Positions 1-5,960 of a stretch of DNA of 8,794 bases are shown here, piece by piece (positions within the stretch are counted from its first letter, which is position 1; each line of letters begins with the position of its first letter). Location of the stretch: contig JAFMQQ010000091.1 of the NCBI GenBank assembly GCA_017354595.1, positions 1 through 8,794 on the forward strand, in the 5' to 3' direction. A program made the translations under genes and the position numbers. The notes beneath the pieces are model-generated. The model made no database searches. It was not told the DNA's origin and was given only the letters and a program-made list of their open reading frames with translations. Source of the stretch: Micromonosporaceae bacterium. Lineage in GTDB: Bacteria; Actinomycetota; Actinomycetes; Mycobacteriales; Micromonosporaceae.

Positions 1-1
1 A

Positions 2-58
2 GTCGGTGCGGACGTGTTGGCCACGCTATTCCGGGTGCTCGCGGACCGTCAAGCATGA
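2..58 (+). CDS. C-terminal end of an unidentified upstream gene (partial)
   Basis: An open frame enters from the left edge and stops at TGA 56-58, giving 18 residues ending LFRVLADRQA. Most codons end in G or C, as in the real genes here, and the frame stops just before an AT-richer patch that looks like the control region of the next gene. This fits the tail of a coding region, but 18 codons are too few to name a family, and a chance frame is possible. The product and role are unknown. Confidence 0.4.
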   Translation, partial: VGADVLATLFRVLADRQA

Positions 59-61
59 CTT

Positions 62-73
62 AACAACCTTGTT
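62..73. promoter_or_regulatory. Small palindrome upstream of the XRE-cupin gene, possible operator
   Basis: AACAA-CC-TTGTT is a perfect inverted repeat of 5-bp arms with a 2-base centre, inside an unusually AT-rich patch (about 52-80) of an otherwise GC-rich sequence. It lies about 60 bases before the ATG at 134. XRE-family proteins commonly bind such short palindromes in their own promoters, so autoregulation by the downstream gene is the natural guess. No convincing -35/-10 pair was found beside it. Confidence 0.35.
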
Positions 74-133
74 CACGATAGGCTCGCTGCTCCGGCCGGG
101 ACGTGGCCGGAAGTCCGGTGGGAAGTGGGTGAC

Positions 134-805
134 ATGGCGGCCACCGAGGTGCCATGGCTCGGCCAGCGCATCCGCGAGGAACGGATGCGGCGGGGCGTGA
201 GCCTGCGCGCGCTGGCCCGCATGGTGGGCGTATCGGCGAGCATGATCTCGCAGATCGAGACGGCGAAGAGCCAGCCCTCGGTCAGCACGCTCTACGGCAT
301 CACCTCGGCGCTCGGCGTCTCGGTGGAGGACCTGTTCAGTCCGGAGCCGGCGCCGGCACCCGCGGCGGCACTCGCCGCGCACGGCACGGTTGATGCTCCG
401 GTACCGCGCCCCGCGCTGCGCGGCGCCCGGCTCGGCCCGCTGGTACCGCCGCAGGAGCGCCGGGTGGTACGGCTGGAGTCCGGCGTGGTCTGGGAACTGC
501 TCGGCGAACTCCCGCACCACTCGCTGGACTTCCTGCGGATCAGCTACCCGCCGGGCGGAAGCTCCTCTGTGGACGGTGCGCTGATGCGCCATCCCGGCTA
601 CGAGTACGGCTTCGTGGTCAGCGGCGAGATGGTGCTGACCCTGGGCGAGGACGAGTTCCGGCTGGCCGCCGGGGATGCCGTCTCGTTCGACTCCACCACC
701 CCGCACCGGTTCCGCAACGAGGGAACCGTGCCGGCGGTGGGAATCTGGTTCGTCGTCGAACGCGGCGAGCACCAACCCGTCGGCGACCAGCCGGTGGGCG
801 GCTAG
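134..805 (+). CDS. XRE-family transcriptional regulator with C-terminal cupin domain
   Basis: A 223-residue DNA-binding regulator. Residues 9-64 form an XRE-type helix-turn-helix ([17 protein letters not shown], then [20 protein letters not shown] as turn and recognition region). A proline/alanine-rich linker covers about 70-95. Residues about 131-208 form a cupin_2 barrel ([14 protein letters not shown], then [16 protein letters not shown]). This matches the PuuR/SutR-like class, in which the cupin binds a small ligand and modulates DNA binding; the ligand here is unknown. The ATG at 134 is preferred because GGGAAG (120-125) sits 8 bases before it, whereas the in-frame GTG at 125 overlaps that site. 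The gene converges on the next regulator, sharing the CTAG at 802-805. Its target may lie to the left of the window. Confidence 0.9.
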   Translation: MAATEVPWLGQRIREERMRRGVSLRALARMVGVSASMISQIETAKSQPSVSTLYGITSALGVSVEDLFSPEPAPAPAAALAAHGTVDAPVPRPALRGARLGPLVPPQERRVVRLESGVVWELLGELPHHSLDFLRISYPPGGSSSVDGALMRHPGYEYGFVVSGEMVLTLGEDEFRLAAGDAVSFDSTTPHRFRNEGTVPAVGIWFVVERGEHQPVGDQPVGG

Positions 806-1653
806 CCGGGCGTGGTGACCGCCTCGCCGGCGAGCCGTTCGCGGGCGAGGCGGGCGAAGGTCGCGGCCGTCGGTGAACCCGGCTCCGGCGCGTACAGGAT
901 GATCCGCTGGTCGGTCTCCGGGATGTGCAGCATCTGGCACTCGAACTCGAGCTGCCCGAAGTCCGGGTGCTTGACCCGCTTCACGATCCGCCGGCGTACC
1001 TCCACCTCGTGCGCCGCCCACATCTCGGCGAACAGCGGTGCGGTGCCGAGCATCTCGGTCACCAGCGCCTCGATGCCCGGGTCGCCCGGGTACCGGCCGT
1101 ACGCCGCGCGCAGGTCGGCGACGGTCGCGCGGGCGAAGCGCAGCATGGCGTCATCGCTCCAGATCACGTCGTCGCGCGGCCGGCCGAAGATCCACCGGAT
1201 CATGTTGCGATCGCTCTCCGGCACCGCGGACAGGTCGCTGATGAAGTAGACGGCCAGGCGGTTCCAGGCCAGCACGTCATACTTCGCGTCCACCACGTAC
1301 GCCGGCAGCCCGGTCAACGCGTCCAGCAGGTGGCGTACCGCCGCGGGCAGGTCGCGGCTGGGTCCGGCCGCGGGCGGTGGGGTCTGCTCGGCCAGCTGGA
1401 ACAGATATGCACGCTCATCCATGGATAGCATCAGCGCCCGGGAGAGCGCGGCGAGGATCTGGCGGGAGGGTTGCGGTCCGCGCGCCTGCTCCAGCCGGAT
1501 GTAGTACTCCACCGACATGCCGGCCAGCTGCGCCACCTCCTGCCGGCGTAGCCCCGGAGTGCGCCGCCGGTCGCCGTCGGGCAACCCGACCTCGGCCGGG
1601 CGCAGCCGGTCCCGGCGGGCGCGCAGGAAGGCCGCCAGTTCATCGCGTCGCAT
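802..1653 (-). CDS. Helix-turn-helix regulator with MLTR/MmyB-like ligand-binding domain
   Basis: A 283-residue regulator of the XRE/MmyB-like class common in actinomycetes. The N-terminus (about 1-75) carries the helix-turn-helix with the family hallmarks TPGLRRQEVAQLAGMS and YYIRLEQARGPQPS. Residues about 106-272 match the PAS-like MLTR ligand-binding domain (VDAKYDVLAWNRLA, KHPDFGQLEFECQML, YAPEPGSPT). In the one structurally studied relative I know of, this pocket held a fatty acid; the ligand here is unknown. The ATG at 1653 is chosen because GGACGGG lies upstream of it; an in-frame GTG at 1659 is possible. The gene is divergent from the SDR gene at 1905, with paired palindromes between them, so it probably controls both itself and the SDR. 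Its end overlaps the stop of the XRE-cupin gene. Confidence 0.9.
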   Translation of the reverse strand: MRRDELAAFLRARRDRLRPAEVGLPDGDRRRTPGLRRQEVAQLAGMSVEYYIRLEQARGPQPSRQILAALSRALMLSMDERAYLFQLAEQTPPPAAGPSRDLPAAVRHLLDALTGLPAYVVDAKYDVLAWNRLAVYFISDLSAVPESDRNMIRWIFGRPRDDVIWSDDAMLRFARATVADLRAAYGRYPGDPGIEALVTEMLGTAPLFAEMWAAHEVEVRRRIVKRVKHPDFGQLEFECQMLHIPETDQRIILYAPEPGSPTAATFARLARERLAGEAVTTPG

Positions 1654-1704
1654 GCTCACCCGTCCAGGATGCCGCAACGGCGGCCGAATCCGGTCGGCCA
1701 ATGG

Positions 1705-1721
1705 TGGTATCGCCGGTACCA
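1705..1721. promoter_or_regulatory. 17-bp palindrome, candidate operator proximal to the MLTR regulator gene
   Basis: TGGTATCGCCGGTACCA has arms of seven with one mismatch around a 3-base centre, and matches the palindrome at 1839-1855 except in the centre and one arm base. Its near edge is about 51 bases upstream of the regulator ATG at 1653, a position where a bound protein would meet the promoter. A further half site, GGTACCA, lies at 1727-1733. Confidence 0.6.
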
Positions 1722-1838
1722 TCCGCGGTACCACGGCATCGACGACGAGGGCCGCGAAGTGCTGGACGACCTGGAGGGTCACGTGGCGTTGGGGCGGACC
1801 GCAGCCGCCCGCCGCACGTGGCCGAGGCGACCAGCTAG

Positions 1839-1855
1839 TGGTACCGGCGGTACCA
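1839..1855. promoter_or_regulatory. 17-bp perfect palindrome, candidate operator proximal to the SDR gene
   Basis: TGGTACC-GGC-GGTACCA is a perfect 7-3-7 inverted repeat. Its near edge is 49 bases upstream of the SDR ATG at 1905, mirroring the spacing of the sister site at 1705-1721 from the divergent regulator gene. The centres of the two sites are 134 bp apart. The likely binder is the MLTR-type regulator encoded at 802-1653 (inference). Confidence 0.65.
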
Positions 1856-1904
1856 GCCTCAGCCGGCTCTCCCGGGGCCGCGCCGGGCCGGCGAGGCTGG
1901 CAGC

Positions 1905-2654
1905 ATGACGACGATCGCTCTGATCACCGGTGGCAACAAGGGAATCGGCCTGGCGACCGCCCGGCTGCTCGGCGAGCGCGGGATGACCGTGCTGGTCGGC
2001 GCGCGGGACGAGGCGCGCGGGAAGGATGCGGAACAGGCGCTGCGCGGCGGCGGCGCGGATGCGCACGCGGTCCAGCTCGACGTCACCGACGAGGAGTCGG
2101 TACGCCGGGCCGCGGACTGGATCGACACCAGCTACGGCCGGCTGGACATCCTGGTGAACAACGCCGGCATTGTGCGGGCCGACGGCGACGGCCGGCCCAG
2201 CGGAACCACGCTCGCCGTCCTGCGCGAGGTCTACGAGACCAACGTCTTCGGCGTGGTCGCGGTGACCAACGCGATGCTGCCGCTGCTGCGCCGGGCACCG
2301 GCGGCGCGCATCGTCAACGTCTCCAGCGAGGTGGGCTCGATCGCCAGCATGACCAACCCGGACAGTCCACTGTGGCCGATGGCGTCGGTGCCGTACCCGT
2401 CCTCGAAGACCGCGCTGAACATGGTGACCGCCATGTACGCCAAGGAGTTGCGGGACACCCCGATCAAGGTGAACGCGGCGAATCCCGGGTACTGCGCCAC
2501 CGACCTCAACGGCCACAACGGGTACCGCACGCCGGAACAGGGCGCCGAGGTGAGCGTGCAGCTGGCTACGCTGCCCGCGGACGGGCCGACCGGGGTGCTC
2601 TGGGGCGACCTGGCGCTCGCCGGCGGCGACGGGTACGGTGTGCTGCCCTGGTAG
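1905..2654 (+). CDS. SDR-family NAD(P)-dependent oxidoreductase
   Basis: A 249-residue classical short-chain dehydrogenase/reductase, cytosolic and full length for the family. The nucleotide-binding glycine motif TGGNKGIG is at 8-15, NNAG at 85-88, the structural Asn at 113, the catalytic Ser in NVSS (138-141), and the catalytic pair in YPSSK (Tyr164, Lys168). The basic Arg34 after the second strand suggests NADP(H) preference. The PLWPMASVPYPSSKTALNM stretch resembles carbonyl-reductase-like SDRs, but the substrate cannot be read from sequence. GAGG at 1893-1896 lies 8 bases before the ATG, supporting this start. The gene is divergent from an MLTR regulator and probably controlled by it; such pairs are frequent in actinomycetes. 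It ends only 9 bases before the convergent rloB-like gene. Confidence 0.92.
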   Translation: MTTIALITGGNKGIGLATARLLGERGMTVLVGARDEARGKDAEQALRGGGADAHAVQLDVTDEESVRRAADWIDTSYGRLDILVNNAGIVRADGDGRPSGTTLAVLREVYETNVFGVVAVTNAMLPLLRRAPAARIVNVSSEVGSIASMTNPDSPLWPMASVPYPSSKTALNMVTAMYAKELRDTPIKVNAANPGYCATDLNGHNGYRTPEQGAEVSVQLATLPADGPTGVLWGDLALAGGDGYGVLPW

Positions 2655-2663
2655 GGGTTGCCG

Positions 2664-3290
2664 TCACCGGACGCGAGGATCCGGTTGCACCAGTGCGACC
2701 AGCTGAAGGATCAGCTCGTGGACGCTCGTCCAGGGATTCCGGTCGACGACATCAGGAAAGCTGGCGCACTGGCGGGTATCCAGATCTCGGGCGTTGCGGA
2801 TCGCTGCCTGATGGCGCGGCCAGACCTTGGAGAAATCGAATCCCTTGTCCTCGTAGTCGCAGCCGCAGCCCCGAAGCTTTGCCCGCACGGCCTCGTTCTG
2901 GATGTAGGCCGTATGAAACCTGAAGTGCAGCAGCAGCCAAAGCTCGAAACAGGGGTGCGAGATCGCGCACTTGACGCCGGAGCGCTCCGCCCGGGCGATT
3001 GCCTGCTTCAGCCGGCGGTGTGGTGTCCCGTGCGGCCCGGCCGCCTCGACATCGAAGACAGCCCAGGCATGGTCGAAGTCGGGAAGGAACGACTCGGCCT
3101 CCTCGACGACCCTGAGTGGGTCGGCTCCGAGCCCGACGACCCGAAGCCGGGCAGTCGCCAGGCGGCGCTGGATCCGGACGCCATCAAGGTAGATCTTCTC
3201 AGTCTTCGCACCCTCGCAGACGATGGCGATCGTCTCGCCCTCATTGGCTGATCCAGCCCGACGGGATAGCCTGCGGCTCTCATGTGCCAT
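2664..3290 (-). CDS. rloB: RloB-like (TOPRIM-related) protein, probable effector of a two-gene defence cassette
   Basis: A 208-residue protein of the RloB family. Family marks in order: an Arg-rich start (SRRLSRRAG), IVCEGAKTEKIY at about 23-34 with the acidic Glu26, AVFDVEAAG with Asp80 and Glu82 where a TOPRIM-like DxD normally lies, SHPCFELWLLLHF at 111-123, and NPWTSVHELI at 185-194. The fold is related to TOPRIM nucleases, and in the analogous PARIS system the TOPRIM partner (AriB) is the toxic nuclease released from the ATPase. That function is inferred here. The start codon overlaps the end of the ATPase gene by 11 bases, so the two are co-transcribed and probably translationally coupled; the ribosome site is weak. 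Base composition is lower in GC (36 of 60 in one sampled line) than in the flanking genes. Confidence 0.85.
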   Translation of the reverse strand: MAHESRRLSRRAGSANEGETIAIVCEGAKTEKIYLDGVRIQRRLATARLRVVGLGADPLRVVEEAESFLPDFDHAWAVFDVEAAGPHGTPHRRLKQAIARAERSGVKCAISHPCFELWLLLHFRFHTAYIQNEAVRAKLRGCGCDYEDKGFDFSKVWPRHQAAIRNARDLDTRQCASFPDVVDRNPWTSVHELILQLVALVQPDPRVR

Positions 3291-4572
3291 TGGCTTGGTG
3301 CTCTCGGGTCAGGTCGGCAAGGAGTGACCGATCGAAGAAGGGCACTGCGCCGTACCGACCCTGGAGGTATCGCCCCTCGACGTCATCGACCCCGTCACGG
3401 ACGCGGCCGTACTCCGTCAACGGATACAACCTGGTGGCGCCGCCCGAAGCCTTGTCCGTCAACCAGACCTGGTCCCGGTGCAGCCGGTGCTCGACGTGGC
3501 GCCCCAAGAGATTGGTGTCGTGCCCGGTGAAGATGAGCTGGGCGCCGCTCGGGTTGCTGTCCCGGTCTTGGAACAGGCCCAACAGTTGAGCGGTCAACAG
3601 CGGGTGCAGGTCTCCACCGAGATCATCGATCGTGAGGACAACGCCGCGACGCAAGCACGAGATCGCCAGACGGCTCAGGTGAAGCCAGGCCCGGGTGCCG
3701 GCCGACTCCCAGTTCCACGGCAGGCTTTCGCCTCCACTGTCTGTTTCGGCCTGGTGTACCAGTTCCATCATTGTCTGTGCTCGCTGCGGTATCTCCTCAG
3801 GCGGCACGCTGCCGATATTGGAAGGCAGGCGGACGCCGTACCTCCTGCGCCAGATGCCAGGTTGGATCTCGTCGTCCATTCGTTCGACCATTGACGCGCC
3901 GATGACACCGGTGTCTGCGAACCGGAGCAGGCTCATCGTCTGCTCGTCGGGCACCTCGCCGGGCGGTGGCTGGACGCCCGTGGTTGAGGTGCGCCGCCAG
4001 TGACCGAACCAGGACGCCACCGAGCGCAGATGCGAATGGTTGTTGGCCGCTGCCGCAGAGAGAAACAGGCTGTTCTCCCGGACCAGGTCGGCGATCGCTG
4101 CCTTCTGGCCGGCGAGGCCGGCGCCGAAGCCGATGTCCATTCCGGACCGCTCGTAGAGCAGGCTCCGGCGTCCCTTGGGCCAGGAGTAGAGCCACTCCTC
4201 GCGGATGACCTGGTCGTCCACCGCGAAGCCATACTCGTACCGGATCTGATCGTGAACGAACTCGAAGACGAACTCGCTCGGCGCCGTCCGGCTCTCCAGA
4301 TCAAGGCGGAACGGCCAGCGTGGGATCGGATCCTCCGGTAGCCAACGTTGGTGCGAGTCGATGACGGCGCGCCGAGCGAAGTCCATCGCCTTCACGAGGT
4401 TGGACTTTCCCGATGCATTCTTCCCGAAGATCCCAGCAGCGGGCAGCGCCCGATCCCTTGTCAGCGGCACCGGCATCGTTGCCAGATCGGGATGGTCATC
4501 AAGGGCGATCAGGCTGAGTTCCTGCTCGTCGCGGAACGAGGCGAAGTTCGTGACCCGAAACCTCAGTAGCAC
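3280..4572 (-). CDS. rloA: RloA-like AAA/OLD-family ATPase (AAA_15 type), sensor partner of the RloB-like protein
   Basis: A 430-residue ABC-like ATPase of the AAA_15/AAA_21 group. The start MLLRFRVTNFASFRDEQELS is typical of the group. Walker A GKNASGKS is at 50-57, an ABC-signature-like ESAGTR at 289-294, Walker B VVLTIDD at 311-317 followed by DLHP at 321-324, the switch histidine in GHDTNLL (His351), and the family ending YLQGRYGAVPFFD. The usual Walker B Glu is Asp317. The GTG start at 4572 is preceded by GGGAGG six bases upstream, which fixes it. A candidate promoter is at 4603-4633. With rloB it forms a two-gene operon like RloAB and PARIS (AriA/AriB) phage-defence modules, in which the ATPase senses infection and controls the partner. 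The defence role rests on family and context, not on proof. Confidence 0.87.
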   Translation of the reverse strand: MLLRFRVTNFASFRDEQELSLIALDDHPDLATMPVPLTRDRALPAAGIFGKNASGKSNLVKAMDFARRAVIDSHQRWLPEDPIPRWPFRLDLESRTAPSEFVFEFVHDQIRYEYGFAVDDQVIREEWLYSWPKGRRSLLYERSGMDIGFGAGLAGQKAAIADLVRENSLFLSAAAANNHSHLRSVASWFGHWRRTSTTGVQPPPGEVPDEQTMSLLRFADTGVIGASMVERMDDEIQPGIWRRRYGVRLPSNIGSVPPEEIPQRAQTMMELVHQAETDSGGESLPWNWESAGTRAWLHLSRLAISCLRRGVVLTIDDLGGDLHPLLTAQLLGLFQDRDSNPSGAQLIFTGHDTNLLGRHVEHRLHRDQVWLTDKASGGATRLYPLTEYGRVRDGVDDVEGRYLQGRYGAVPFFDRSLLADLTREHQANGT

Positions 4573-4602
4573 AGCGCCCTCCCGCCGAAGCCCAACCCTC
4601 GG

Positions 4603-4633
4603 AGCTTACCAATCTACGGCCGGATTTCGTCAA
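4603..4633 (-). promoter_or_regulatory. Candidate promoter of the rloAB-like operon
   Basis: On the minus strand, TTGACG (4628-4633) is followed after 19 bases by TAAGCT (4603-4608), which fits the TANNNT form of an actinobacterial -10 element. A start of transcription near 4597 would leave a short leader of about 25 bases before the GTG at 4572, containing the GGGAGG ribosome site. The 19-base spacing is long, so confidence is moderate. The surrounding spacer is AT-richer than the flanking catabolic genes. Confidence 0.4.
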
Positions 4634-4703
4634 CTTCTGCCGGAATTTGGGTCTAAGCAGGGTGGGTGCTGCTCTACCTGGGTTCAGCCGGGGCACAATT
4701 CAC

Positions 4704-4717
4704 ACCCGGCTCCGGGT
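4704..4717 (-). terminator. Short GC hairpin after pobA, possible terminator
   Basis: ACCCGG-CT-CCGGGT is a perfect inverted repeat about 30 bases past the pobA stop on the minus strand. It could form a small stem and lies between pobA and the promoter of the downstream rloAB-like operon. It has no U tract, so if it terminates transcription it does so inefficiently or with other factors. Confidence 0.3.
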
Positions 4718-4747
4718 CGTCGGTGTTCTCGTGCTCAGTGGCTCCGG

Positions 4748-5929
4748 TCATACCAAGGGCGGTACCGGCAACGGCGCTCCGGTGTAGTTCTCGGCGAGTG
4801 CCGCCGACGCCGCCCGCGAGGTGACCACCTGGCGCAGTTGGGCGAGCTGGAGCTGGGTACCGAACTCGTCGGCCGGGTTGGTGTGCAGCATCGAGGTCAT
4901 CCACCAGGAGAACCAGGTGCACCGCCAGACCCGGGCGAGGCAGGTCTGCGAGTACGCCTCCGCCGGCCCAGTGTCCCCTGTGGACAGCCAGGCGACCAGC
5001 GCGTGCGCCAGTACCGCCACGTCCGCCACCGCGAGGTTGAGCCCCTTCGCGCCGGTCGGCGGTACGATGTGCGCCGCGTCGCCGGCCAACATCAGCCGGC
5101 CCACCCGCATCGGGCTGGCGACGAAGCTACGCATCGGTGTGATCGCCTTCTCCCGCACCGGACCCTGCTCCAGGGTCCAGCCCGGTAGCGCGAACCGGCG
5201 CTGCAGCTGTTCCCAGATCCGGTCGTCCGGCCAGTTCGCGATGTCGTCGTCGGCCGCCACCTGAAGGTACAGCCGGCTGACCCGGGGCCCCCGGATGCTG
5301 TGCAGCGCGAAGCCCTCCGGGTGGTGGGCGTAGATGAGCTCGTCGGTCGAGGGCGGCACGTCGGCGAGGATCCCCAACCAGGCGTACGGGTAGCCGCGTT
5401 CGGACACGGTGAGCCGGTCGGCGACGGCCGGCCGGCAAACCCCGTGGAACCCGTCGCAGCCGGCGATCACATCGCAGACCACCTCGCGCGCGGTACCGCC
5501 GGCGTCCCGGTACCGCAGCACCGGCCGGTCGGTCCACCAACCGTCCACAGTGGTCTGCGATACCTCGAACTCCAGCTGCTGGCCGGCGGCCAGGCGGGCC
5601 GCCACCAGATCCTTGACGATCTCGGTCTGGGCGTAGACGGTGACCGTCCGGCCGGCCAGCTCGCGGAAGTCGAGGTGGTGCCGTTCACCGGCGAACTGCA
5701 GGTACACCCCGCCGTGCTCGATCCCCCCGCGGTCCAACCGGTCGCCCAGCCCGTACGCCCGCAGCAGGTCCACTGTGGACTGTTCCAGCAGCCCGGCGCG
5801 CTGGCGTGCCTCGACGTAGCTCCGGCTGCGGTTCTCCACCACCACCGACTCGATGCCGGCCGCCGCCAGCAGGTGCGAGAGCAGCAGCCCGGCCGGGCCG
5901 GCGCCGACGATGCCGACCTGTGTCCTCAT
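4748..5929 (-). CDS. pobA: 4-hydroxybenzoate 3-monooxygenase (PobA)
   Basis: A 393-residue FAD-dependent monooxygenase that hydroxylates 4-hydroxybenzoate to protocatechuate using NAD(P)H and O2, in the cytoplasm. The length equals that of the Pseudomonas enzyme (394). GAGPAG (9-14) binds FAD, RAGLLEQ places Arg44, GCDGFHG (157-163) is the DG motif, and GDAAHIVPPTGAKGLNLA (283-300) is the second FAD motif. The substrate-site residues known from Pseudomonas PobA are present with a one-residue offset after about 100: Tyr200, Ser211, Arg213, Tyr221, the Pro290-291 pair, and Tyr382 (offset three). The ATG at 5929 is chosen because an N-terminal extension back to 6046 has no FAD-protein character. 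The gene lies 31 bases after the aldehyde dehydrogenase gene, so it is probably in one operon with it. Confidence 0.96.
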   Translation of the reverse strand: MRTQVGIVGAGPAGLLLSHLLAAAGIESVVVENRSRSYVEARQRAGLLEQSTVDLLRAYGLGDRLDRGGIEHGGVYLQFAGERHHLDFRELAGRTVTVYAQTEIVKDLVAARLAAGQQLEFEVSQTTVDGWWTDRPVLRYRDAGGTAREVVCDVIAGCDGFHGVCRPAVADRLTVSERGYPYAWLGILADVPPSTDELIYAHHPEGFALHSIRGPRVSRLYLQVAADDDIANWPDDRIWEQLQRRFALPGWTLEQGPVREKAITPMRSFVASPMRVGRLMLAGDAAHIVPPTGAKGLNLAVADVAVLAHALVAWLSTGDTGPAEAYSQTCLARVWRCTWFSWWMTSMLHTNPADEFGTQLQLAQLRQVVTSRAASAALAENYTGAPLPVPPLV

Positions 5930-5960
5930 CCCGACCGCCCCACCCGCGAGCGTGGCCGGG

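Noticed and set aside
26..1021. A 331-codon minus-strand open frame opposite the XRE-cupin gene
   Set aside because: It overlaps two well-supported regulator genes and its protein is Arg/Gly-rich without motifs; a typical high-GC shadow.
1669..1908. A 79-codon plus-strand frame filling the regulator-SDR spacer and ending in an ATGA overlap with the SDR start
   Set aside because: The overlap and decent codon ends made it tempting, but both 17-bp palindromes lie in it, its second half is low complexity, and it resembles no family I know. It is better read as control DNA.
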